Source of the DNA: Triticum aestivum
Taxonomy: Eukaryota; Streptophyta; Magnoliopsida; Poales; Poaceae
Length of the DNA stretch: 64,000 nt
Assembly (NCBI RefSeq): GCF_018294505.1
Contig: NC_057811.1
Location: 21,618,579-21,682,578, forward strand
Direction: 5' to 3'
Part shown: positions 33,816-43,900 of the stretch, one piece after another
How the letters are laid out: each line of letters starts with the position of its first letter
Position numbering within the stretch: position 1 is the stretch's first letter
The notes under the pieces: generated by a model
Told to the model about the DNA's origin: nothing
Database searches by the model: none
Seen by the model: the letters and a program-made list of their open reading frames with translations, nothing else
Program-made: the position numbers and the translations under genes

Positions 33816-36800
33816 TGTTGGGGAACGTAGTAATTTCAAAAAAATTCCTACGCACACACAGGATCATGGTGATGCATAGAAACGAGAGGGGAGAGTGTGT
33901 CCACGTACCCTCGTAGACCGAAAGCGGAAGCGTTAGCACAACGTGGTTGATGTAGTCGTACGTCTTCATGATCCGACCGATCAAGTACCGAACGTACGGG
34001 ACCTCCGAGTTTAGCACACGTTCAGCTCGATGACGTCTCTCGTAATCCGATCCAACCGAGCTTTGAGGGAGAGTTCCGTCAGCACGACGACGTGGTGACG
34101 ATGTTGATGTTCTGCCGACGCAGGGCTTCGCCTAAGTACCGCTATGAAATTATCGAGGTGGATTATGGTGGAGGGGGGCACCGCACACAGCTAAGAGATC
34201 AAGAGATCAATTGTTGTGTCTTTGGGGTGCCCCCTTGCCCCCGTATATAAAGGAGCAAGGGATGTTGGAAATATGCCCTAGAGACAATAATAAATGGTTA
34301 TTATTATATTTCCTTGTTCATGATAATTGTCTATTGTTCATGCTATAATTGTGTTATCCGGAAATCGTAATACATGTGTGAATACATAGACCACAACGTG
34401 TCCCTAGTAAGCCTCTAGTTGACTAGCTCGTTGATCAACAGATAGTCATGGTTTCCTGACTATGGACATTGGATGTCATTGATAACGGGATCATATCATT
34501 AGGAGAATGATGTGATGGACAAGACCCAATCCTAAGCATAGCACAAAAGATCGTGTAGTTCGTTTGCTTGAGCTTTTCCAATGTCAAGTATCATTTCCTT
34601 AGACCATGAGATCGTGCAACTCCCGGATACCGTAGGAGTGCTTTGGGTGTACCAAACGTCACAACGTAACTGGGTGACTATAAAGGTACACTGCGGGTAT
34701 CTCCGAAAGTGTCTGTTGAGCTGGCACGGATCGAGACTGGGATTTGTCACTCCGTATGATGGAGAGGTATCTCTGGGCCCACTCGGTAATGCATCATCAT
34801 AATGAGCTCGATGTGACTAAGGAGTTAGCCACGGGATCATGCATTACGGTACGAGTAAAGTGACTTGCCGGTAACGAGATTGAACAAGGTATTGGGATAC
34901 CGACGATCGAATCTCGGGCAAGTAACGTACCGATTGACAAAGGGAATTGTATACGGGATTGATTGAATCCTCGACATCGTGGTTCATCCGATGAGATCAT
35001 GGGTATCCAGATCCCGCTGTTGGTTATTGACCGGAGAGGCGTCTCGGTCATGTCTGCATGTCTCCCGAACCCATAGGGTCTACACGCTTAAGGTTCGGTG
35101 ACGCTAGGGTTGTAGAGATATTAGTATGCGGAAAAACACGAGGCAAAGAATGAGATCCTGGACGTCACGAGGAGTTCCAGAATGGTCCGGAGGTGAAGAA
35201 TTATATATAGGAAGTCCAGTTTCGGCCACCGGGAAAGTTTCGGGGGTTATCGGTATTGTACCGGGACCACCGGAAGGGTCCCGGGGGTCCACCGGGTGGG
35301 ACCACCTATCCCGTAGGGCCCCATGGGCTGAAGTGGGAGGGGAACCAGCCCCTAGTGGGCTGGTGCGCCCCCCATGGGCCTCCCCCTGCGCCTAGGATTG
35401 GAAACCCTGGGGGGGGGCCCACCTGGCTTGGGGGGGGGGAGTTTCCCCCCCTTGGCCGCCGCCCCCCCCATAGATGGGATCCCAGGGCCGGCGCCCCCCC
35501 CAAGGGGCCCTATATAAAGGGGAGGAGGGAGGGCTGCTGTACTCTAGCCCCTGGCGCCTCCCTCTCCCTCCCGTGACACCTCTCCCTCCCGCTTGCGCTT
35601 GGCGAAGCCCCGCCGGGATCCCCGCTACTTCCACCACCACGCCGTCGTGCTGCTGGATCTCCATCAACCTCTCCTTCCCCCTTGCTGGATCAAGAAGGAG
35701 GAGACGTTGCTGCTCCGTACGTGTGTTGAACGCGGAGGTGCCGTCCGTTCGGCACTCGGTCATCGGTGATTTGGATCACGGCGAGTACGACTCCATCATC
35801 CCCGTTCACTTGAACGCTTCCGCTCGCGATCTACAAGGGTATGTAGATGCACTCCTTTCCCCTCGTTGCTAGTAGACTCCATAGATGGATCTTGGTGATG
35901 CGTAGAAAATTTTAAAATTCTGCAACGATCCCCAACAAGGGAGAGGCCGGCCCTAGAGGGGGCGCGCCAAGTGTGGGGAGTCCTAGTAGGATTCCCCTTT
36001 CCTTTCCGGAGTAGGAGAGAAGGAAAGAGGGGGAGAGGGAGAAGGAAAAGGGGGCTGCACCCCTTGTCCAATTCGGACCAGTGGGGGGGCGCGCGCCTCC
36101 TTCCTTTTGGCCTCTCTCCTCTATTCCCGTATGGCCCAATAAGGCCCAATACTTCTCCCGGTGAATTCCCGTAACTCCCCGATACTCCGAAAATACCCGA
36201 ATCACTCGGAACCTTTCCGATGTCCGAATATAGTCGTCCAATATATCGATATTTACGTCTCGACCATTTCGAGACTCCTCGTCATGTCCCCGATCTCATC
36301 GGGGACTCCGAACTACCTTCGGTACATCAAATCACATAACTCATAATACAAATCGTCATCGAACTTTAAGCGTGCGGATCCTACGGGTTCGAGAACTATG
36401 TAGACATGACCGAGACACGTCTCCGGTCAATAACCAATAGCGGAACCTGGATGCTCATATTGGCTCCTACATACTCTACGAAGATCTTTATCGGTCAAAC
36501 CGCATAACAACATATGTTGTTCCCTTTGTCATCGCTATGTTACTTGCCCGAGATTCGATCGTCGGTATCTCAATACCTAGTTCAATCTCGTTATCGGCAA
36601 GTCTCTTTACTCGTTCTGTAATACATCATCCCGCAAGTAACTCTTTAGTTACAATGCTTGCAAGGCTTATAGTGATGTGCATTATCGAGTGGGCCCAGAG
36701 ATACCTCTCCGACAATCGGAGTGAGAAATCCTAATCTCGAAATACGCCAACCCAACAAGTACCTTCGGATACACCTGTAGAGCCCCTTTATAATCACCCA

Positions 36801-37205
36801 GTTACGTTGTGACGTTTGGTGGCACACAAAGTGTTCCTCCGGTAAACGGGAGTTGCATAATCTCATAGTCATAGGAACATGTATAAGTCATGAAGAAAGC
36901 AATAGCAACACACTAAACGATCAAGTGCTAAGCTAACGGAATGGGTCAAGTCAATCACATCATTCTCCTAATGATGTGATCCCGTTAATCAAATGACAAC
37001 TCATGTCCATGGCTAGGAAACTTAACCATCTTTGATTAACGAGCTAGTCAAGTAGAGGCATACTAGTGACACTATGTTTGTCTATGTATTCACACATGTA
37101 TTATGTTTCCGGTTAATACAATTCTAGCATGAATAATAAACATTTATCATGATATAAGGAAATAAATAATAACTTTATTATTGCCTCTACGACATATTTC
37201 CTTCA
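33816..37205 (-). repeat. 5' LTR of the Copia element, split
   Basis: The LTR is 33816-34262 plus 35938-37205, interrupted by the solo LTR 34263-35937 and its 5-bp duplication. Joined, it is about 1,710 bp against 1,686 bp for the other LTR. Confidence 0.9.
34263..35937 (+). mobile_element. Angela/WIS-type solo LTR inside a Copia LTR
   Basis: It starts TGTTGGAAATATGCCC and ends GATCCCCAACA, flanked by a perfect AGGGA duplication (34258-34262 and 35938-35942). A TATA box (CCTATATAAAGG) lies near 35508-35520. No internal region remains. It is a different family from the host LTR, although both share the ATATGCCCTAGAG start. Confidence 0.92.
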
Positions 37206-37375
37206 CAGTCCGCGAACACGGATGCGGGAGACAGCTATCCAGCCATAGCCGTATACATTTTCAGAACAACTCGAACCAACGAGACAAAATTCGTTACCGA
37301 ATTTCATATAAACATGACGAAATCCAAATTGTGCTAGCTGACAAAGAAAAAACAGAATATAACAGAGAAATATTG

Positions 37376-37436
37376 GTTCTGACTGGTTGGTAAAAGGACT
37401 CTAAATCCTTTGAGTGGTTCGATTCCACAACAGAAC
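37376..37436 (+). other. tRNA-like sequence, likely a pseudogene
   Basis: GTTCTG (37376) pairs with CAGAAC (37431). AAGGA/TCCTT closes a seven-base loop CTCTAAA, which would give anticodon CTA. GTGG-TTCGATT-CCAC forms a short T arm. The D arm is about seven bases too short. It may be an organelle-derived or decayed tRNA, or chance. Confidence 0.25.
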
Positions 37437-37635
37437 AAAGAATGAAATGAATGAATGAAAGCCATGACCATGCCTCCAGTAGGAAGATCGAGGAACCGGT
37501 GCTGGCGCTCCTGGTTCATGGGATCCTAACCGCGATGGGGAGATTAGATATTATTCTTTCGTAAGTCCATCCAATGGATAGGTTGAGGAGAGATTTCATT
37601 CAATTACATCAAAGCAGTGGTACTCGGGCTCTAAT

Positions 37636-38315
37636 CTAAATGACCACCGGTGTCCGGTCCCCGTATCCGGCTATCAGCCCCGAGAACTGAAGCTTCACTT
37701 TCTCCAGTTCCACCACGACGCTCTCCAGCTCCGCATCTGTAACCTCCGCCTCCAAAGCCCCGGGAACTGAAGCATGAACGTGCCGGCTTCTTCGTGGTCG
37801 TGGCGGAGGGACGCAACCTCGGCATTGTCCTCATCTTCCTCCTCGTCGGCCTCGCCGAACACAGCCTAGCCCACCTCGTCGTTCCACTCCTTGCCGGCGG
37901 CCGCCACCTCCGCCACCCGTTGGCGATACCGCCAGCGGGCGAGGCGGATTTCACGGGCGAAGCGGTAGGACTCGAGCAGTGCCTTCTGCTCCTCCATGTC
38001 CGCGTCTGGTGCGACCGCCCTGCCGGCGACGAGCTGCTCCTCCGCATGCAAATGCTCCTGGAGAAGGTGGTGGTTGTAGGCAGCATCGGCCCGCACCTCC
38101 CGCTCCTCGCTGATCGTCATGGTGTAATGCTCCGGCGAGGGTGGCGCGGAGGAGGAGGAGGCTGTCGTCGCCTCGTCGTCGGCATCGTCCTCCATTCGGA
38201 CGTTGTCTTTCCCCGGCTGCCTGCCGGCTAGCCAGCCAGTAGCAATGGTGGCCATTTCCTTCTTCTGTTCCGGCGCCAGCCCGTCCCAAAGAGCTTTGGC
38301 CGGGGAGGGATCCAT
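37636..38315 (-). pseudogene. Broken acidic protein gene of the Harbinger-type element
   Basis: From ATG at 38315 the frame encodes MDPSPAKALWDGLAPEQ and continues acidic and Ala/Glu-rich (RFAREIRLARWRYRQRV) to a TAG at 37866. The same frame stays open past the TAG with an acidic EADEEEDEDNAEVASL stretch. A frameshift near 37755 then moves to a frame ending LIAGYGDRTPVVI. In all, about 225 residues read as one helical, charged protein. I recognise no family; it is not a DDE transposase. It may be an accessory or captured gene of this element family. Confidence 0.5.
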
Positions 38316-38862
38316 GGCGGGATTGGTGCGGAGAGGGATCGGAGGCGGGATGACAGCGGCTATGGCCGGGATAGAGGTTTATATATAAATACCGAGCGGC
38401 CGAGGAACATACAGGTGGCGCCGGAGGAGATGCCATCAATGTGGGCGGCAGACAGAGGAACATGCAGCAGTCATGTCGTTTGAACGTGCCGCAGTCGCTT
38501 GCAATAGGAAGCAGCACGGGCGGCATTCTCTCGACCGGCGCGCCGCTTCAATGCCGACGCTAGTGAGCGACCGCGTCCGCTCTGGCCGGGCATTAATGCG
38601 TCCACTGACGCTCAGGAACGGTGCTGATCATTTTGGGCGGGAAGCGTGCACGGGATGGAGAAGGGTCTTTTGCTGGGTCAGGGCGGTCAGAAGCGGGCTT
38701 GCGAGTGGTTTGGACTCCCGCAAAGCCCTCAAGATTTGTCTTCAGTTTGCGTGAGAAATCGCGTCTGGACCGCCCTGCAGATGGATACAGGACCATGTTG
38801 GATGGCTTCCGTGGTCCGGACGCATGCGGGAGGTTTTCCCGTTCGAGTTGGAAATGCCCTTA

Positions 38863-39185
38863 GTGAGTCTTTAATTGGTCGGATGTGGTAATAGACTTTT
38901 TTTTACCGGACAAAGGAGCATGGAAACTAGCTACCCACGTATACAAGAAAAATAGTCATGCACAAAATCAAGCTACCAACACAACATGTCCCGGCCACTG
39001 TCTCCTGGGGCCCATGCACTGTTCACACCCGTCGATTCACCAGAGGAGCCTATTTCAAGGGAGCTTAGTAACTCTATAGATTAGTGATTTGGATGGCAAG
39101 TGGCAAAACTAGTTAGTACCAGTTACGCAAGCTGCACTCTGTACGTGAGCGTCCCACATATGACGTTGCTGTGCGAATCAATCGG
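38863..39185. other. Spacer, nothing recognised
   Basis: Short low-copy stretch between the Harbinger-type element and the split SINE. Confidence 0.5.
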
Positions 39186-39302
39186 TGGTTGGATGGTTAG
39201 GAGGACAATGGTATACCCAGCCAATGTTCAAGTCCTAGTGCTCGTATTTTTCTGAATTTATTTTAGTATTTTTGGTGGTGCGCGTTTAATGGATGGAGAT
39301 AT
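39186..39302 (+). mobile_element. SINE, 5' part (split)
   Basis: It has the A-box-like TTGGATGGTTAGGAGG and B-box-like TGTTCAAGTCCTAG, then the family body up to GAGATAT, where the 8.2-kb LTR element is inserted. The SINE resumes at 47480. Confidence 0.8.
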
Positions 39303-40261
39303 TGATGTAGGGCAGAACCCTAGATGGCAGATCTTTCACGAAAGGAGCGGATCCCTATGAAGAATGTGATGAACACGAGGGGAAACACGAGGGAAACACG
39401 AGGGGAACACGAGAGAAATCACTCAACCAACAAGAATAGATCACACATGCGCTAGATCGATGAACACAAAGGTGAGATACAAGATCCAAATCCAACAAAG
39501 GACGATACAAAGGGTAACCGGTTCTTCTCCGTGAGGAGGTCTTGAATCGAAGGGGATCGTCTCCGTAGAGGGGCCGCGGTCTCTCTCGTGGAGTAGATCC
39601 GATATGGATGAGCAAAGCTCTATCTCTAAATGAGCTAATCCTTTGCTAACCCTAGAAAGATGGAGGAGAAGGAGTATATATAGTCTAGGGGGTCGAAGGG
39701 GTACACGGGCCTCGGCCCTTTACTGTGCGCAGACAGACGGAGCCGGATGTCCGGGCGACGGGCCGGATGTGCGGGGCTTCAGGAGTGGCCGGATGTCCGG
39801 GCTGGGGGCCGGATGTCCGGGCTAGCGGTGCAAACTTCTGTAGTCTCTGGATAGGCGGGGTCGGATGTCCGGGCCGGGGGGCCGGATGTCCGTCGGCTCG
39901 GGAAGAGCCGGATGTCCGGGCTGACGTGGTTCAGCTTCGGGTGCCTTCTTTAATGGCGCCGGATTTCCGGGCTGGTGCCGGATGTCCGGGCTTGTGGGAG
40001 GGGCCGGATGTCCGGGCCCTGTAGCCTTTCTCCGGATCCTCTCGTCGTGCTCCTTCATCCTTTTTCTTGGTGACTTGTCCATCATTCCGAGCATCTCCGA
40101 GAGGGTCTCCTTGGTACCTAGGCATGTGTAGTGTCCTTGCATTAGGTAGCAACCATGTCTCACATGAATGGAAAGGAGAAACATTTAGGAGCGGGTTCAC
40201 CTTAGGTCCAATGGCGTAGGCTCGAGTGTACATGGGGATGATCGTAGGATGCTCCGCATCA
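39303..40261 (-). repeat. 3' LTR of the 8.2-kb element
   Basis: It is 959 bp. Between about 39740 and 40017 it has roughly ten copies of CCGGATGTCCGG or close variants. It differs from the other LTR mainly by indels in this array and by lacking a 29-bp tandem duplication. Confidence 0.9.
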
Positions 40262-40962
40262 TCTCCCCTCCCTTGGGAAAGATCCGACCTCGGATCGAAA
40301 TCCTCATCACCATGGAAATGGTTGTCATGGACGGACTTGTAGTTGGATGAAGTGGAAGACATGGCGCAATCCAAGTACTCCAAGGTGTGTCCGGAGTGGT
40401 ACACATGCAAAAAGAGCAAACATAAACAACACTTGGAAATACAATGGTTAGCGCACACAAAGTGTCCATCATGTAAGAATGAGTCCGTGAGGCAAGATTG
40501 TTCGTGGCAAAGCGCATGAAACTTATCAAGATGATATAGAATGATATGCAAAGCGTTCATGGGAGAAAAATCATACATTGTGCACACAAATGTGTTTTGA
40601 ATATGATGAATGCAACCACGGTGCAAAATGATGTCATAGTGAGACGGTTTATCAATAGCATGAATATGGCAATGGATGCTCAATATGATTATGTTATCAT
40701 GCAATTGATGGTAGGCAATATGATCATGATGTATGAATATGCCATCAAGAAAGATCACAACAAATTTGCTAAGGAAGTGTACAAGCCCATATATCATGGA
40801 TGACATGGAAATAGATGCAACAAGACAAGCATAATGTGAGTCAATCCATGCATAGGGTGCAAACTTGTGGTGACTATGATATGTCCATCGAGCATGACAT
40901 GTGTGAGCACAATCAACAAATATGGAGGTGTTGATGCAATGTGTCAAAGGAGTGTTGATGTA
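39931..40962 (-). CDS. Downstream part of the giant ORF, after an in-frame TAG
   Basis: This stretch is in the same frame as 40963-44484, separated only by the TAG at 40963-40965. It is His/Ile-rich. It contains KFVVIFLDGIFI near 40745-40780, which resembles the block around the catalytic YxDD of Gypsy reverse transcriptase but has Gly in place of the second Asp. It ends in FDPRSDLSQGRGDDAEHP, a phrase like those at the C-terminus of grass Gypsy polyproteins, and runs on into the 3' LTR. No ATG opens it, so translation would need read-through. Confidence 0.5.
   Translation of the reverse strand, partial: YINTPLTHCINTSIFVDCAHTCHARWTYHSHHKFAPYAWIDSHYACLVASISMSSMIYGLVHFLSKFVVIFLDGIFIHHDHIAYHQLHDNIIILSIHCHIHAIDKPSHYDIILHRGCIHHIQNTFVCTMYDFSPMNALHIILYHLDKFHALCHEQSCLTDSFLHDGHFVCANHCISKCCLCLLFLHVYHSGHTLEYLDCAMSSTSSNYKSVHDNHFHGDEDFDPRSDLSQGRGDDAEHPTIIPMYTRAYAIGPKVNPLLNVSPFHSCETWLLPNARTLHMPRYQGDPLGDARNDGQVTKKKDEGARREDPEKGYRARTSGPSHKPGHPAPARKSGAIKEGTRS
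40262..40281 (-). other. Polypurine tract of the 8.2-kb element
   Basis: The minus strand reads AAGGGAGGGGAGA directly before the 3' LTR. Confidence 0.8.
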
Positions 40963-43900
40963 CTAATGCTCGATGTCGTGGCATGAGTGGAGGTTGGAAG
41001 GTGCATCCAATAAGTGCGAGCGCTCCTCAATGTGAAGGTCCATAGAGCCAATCTCCAATGTCGCTCCTCCATTCGCGAGATGTATCATGTAGACAACATG
41101 AAGGAAACAACAATGAAATAATGACCCATCCAATATGCGTATTTGAGGATGGCTCAAAGGGAAGGAGTTCACCTTGATGAGTTTGTCGAAAATGTTGGTG
41201 TTGCACATCATATACGCCTTCACAAAACCAATATGTCTCTTGATGGTAATGCCTTGAGAATCCTTCAAAATGAAAGAACATGACAAACACTCGGAAAAAC
41301 AAATGAGGTTAGCGTAAATGCAAAACCTATCATTCGAGTGGTAAGATACCCAACAAGTGTATGTATCATGCTCATCATAGGAAAGGACAAGGGAGCATTT
41401 CATAGTATGGAGGCATATGATGCGAGAACAACCAAATACAATAGGCTCAATCAACCAAGCATGCATCACAAGTGAAATGTCCAAGTCTCCAAGATCATTA
41501 AGCATAGAGGCAATTATTGGAGACAAGTGACAATAAACAAGATATATCATGTGAGAGGCATGAGAATATATGTCATCAACCCAAGAAAGCGAGTAATGGA
41601 ACATGGGTGATGCAACAAAGCAAGCAATCATAGAGATCAAGTCAAGCAAGCTAGTAGTGCGAAGATGCAACGTACTAGAAGGAATTAAGGCAAACATGTC
41701 ATGTGTGCAAATAGTGGGCATATATAATGCACATGACATTTCACAAGCATAAAGGCAAGATATGAGCAAAATAGCATCAATAGCATGGGGCACATGATAA
41801 ACATGGCAATAGCAACAAGGATCTCCACCAAGAATGCAAATACACATAGGAGTATCATAATGGTGAATCATGGGTAAGAGCAAGCAAGGTTCACAATTGC
41901 ATGGCAAAATCATAGAAAGAGGCATAGCATGCAAAGTGAACACGGGAAAATGGACATAACATAACAAGTGATATATAGCCCAAAGCCGTGTGAGAGCCAA
42001 GTAAAAGGAATGCGCGAAGTCATTGCGCGAAGGGGATGGTGGGAAGGACAATCCACGGGATCCCAAGTCATCTTTGCTCTCAAGAGCTCGTTTCGTCAAC
42101 TCATGGGATTGTGAGGTTGACGAGTGTTCATAAGTACCTACACAAAACAAAGACAAAGGGAAAATTGTGTGTGCGTGGTAGATGTACACATCATCCATCA
42201 TGATGCATACGTGCTTGTGTCGGTTAGCACAAAATAGCCGATGCTCAAATAAATGAGATGCGTGATATAGAAACATGTCATCCATCATGATAGGTTTGGT
42301 GTTATGTATAGCATAATGGAGACTCAAAGGATGTAATGCATCACGGGAAATATGTAGAGCATTGTCATTCATGGAATGCATATGGTGCACGCAATTATGG
42401 GAATCATGCAAAGTATGGAATGCATCAAAATCTCCTAATATGTATGAGGAAACTATGGGGGTCTCCTGATGAGCATTAGTGGAAACATCCCATGGAGAAT
42501 ATTTACAACATCCAAAACAATGCATATTTGGAACAATGTGATCATGGCATGGTGTAGTAGATGAATTGCTCAAATCATGTAAAGGAAGCATAGCAATATC
42601 ATCACATGAAAAACAAAGGCCAATGACCATCATCTCGTCATCTATGCCATAAGTGCAAATGGGATGTATTTTAATGGGGCATGCATAGTCACTATGTTGA
42701 GATTGAAATGAAACAATATGGGAGATCTCACTCATAGCATATGACAAGTTCAAAGGATTGTCAAACATGAAGTGACCAATAGAATTTTCACATGATATCC
42801 TATGGAGCATAGCATCACAACTAGGCAACTCAACATGCTCATCATCATATTCATCATAAATGGGTAAGTCATGACATGAAGAAGTCGCACTAGCATGAAG
42901 CATGGTAATAGGTGGATCAACATCATGCAAGCAATCATTGGTAAAATAGTCCACTAGTGGGACAAGAGAAGCACTATCACCTATGTTACCTTTGCAGCGT
43001 AGCTCATGTGTTGTAGGTGAGGTTGCAAGTTGATGGTACCATGTGGGGGGTTCATCATCGTCCACCATGGCCATCATCGTTTCCATTGGAGGTATGGACT
43101 CGTCGAGGATAGGCGTGTCGTCATGTAGGAGACCTAGCACCAAAGAAGAAAACACACTCGGAGTAGAGGGTGAGTCGTTAGAAATCATAGTGGTCTCACG
43201 TGCCGTGTCAACTACCTCACTCACTAAGTGTTGTGGCTCACTCACTCCCAGTAAGATGCTCTCACTCATATGGTTGGTGGAGTCACTCAAATGGCACTCA
43301 ACCTCACATAGGATGTGTGGCATGCTCTCATGTGTGGGGCTAGTGGTGGTCACACTCATCCTCTCATAGGAAATGCGCTCAATGTCACATATGGTGGAGT
43401 CACTCATATCACTCATGGTGGGGTGGCTCTCCTCACATGGCAATTGGGTCATCTCATGATATGTGGGTGTCGGAGAGATGTTGGTGCAAATGTCTCCATG
43501 CTCAACTCCTATCGCCGCCTTGGTTGAAGGGATAGTCCCATGCTCAACCTTCTTGTCGCCGTCTTGTTGTTGGAGGCCCATATGATGTGGCACCTCGTAG
43601 CTCGTCTCCATGACCGAAGAGAATTTCCCATGCTCGGCCATCTTCTTTGAGGGGCTTCCAAAGATGGAAGTGTCGCCCTCGCTCGTAGGTGGTCGCCTTG
43701 TTGTTGAAGATGTCGATGTAGGCGAACTCATGGGAAGTAGGCGAAGATGTCGTACGTCCAAAGGCGAAGATGCCTTGAGAACACTTGGCGAAGATGCCGA
43801 AGTGGTTGGTGTAGCCGTAGCTCCGTTTTGGTGGTGCTCGTCTCGCGGTCTTCTCTTTTGCTCATGAAGCTTGGACTTGGCGTGAAGTAGAGCTTGTTGG

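Larger units (their letters stand above)
25409..37205 (-). mobile_element. Complete Copia retrotransposon, disabled
   Basis: Two LTRs (25409-27094 and 33816-37205, the latter split by a nested LTR), a primer-binding site, a polypurine tract and gag-protease-integrase-RT-RNase H remains are all present in Copia order on the minus strand. The target duplication is CAGTT (25404-25408) against CAGTC (37206-37210), with one mismatch. Without the nested CACTA and solo LTR it would be about 8.5 kb. The LTR sequences are visibly very similar apart from a few indels, yet the coding region has several frame breaks and stops. Confidence 0.9.
25342..38859 (-). mobile_element. Harbinger-type element split by a Copia retrotransposon
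   Basis: The left end GGCCATCTCCAACGGTGACC and the right end, reverse-complemented, GGGCATTTCCAACTCGAACG are related termini. TTA flanks both (25339-25341 and 38860-38862), the PIF/Harbinger target. After removing the Copia insertion the element is about 1.7 kb. It carries a broken ORF (37636-38315) and internal sequence shared with 7144-7583 and 15965-17641. Confidence 0.65.

Noticed and set aside
37376..37436. Functional tRNA gene
   Set aside because: D arm too short and acceptor and T stems imperfect; kept only as a low-confidence tRNA-like sequence.
39740..40017. CRISPR-like regularly spaced repeat
   Set aside because: The repeats are 12-14 bp, irregularly spaced, inside LTRs of a plant retroelement. 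A CRISPR array is not plausible here.
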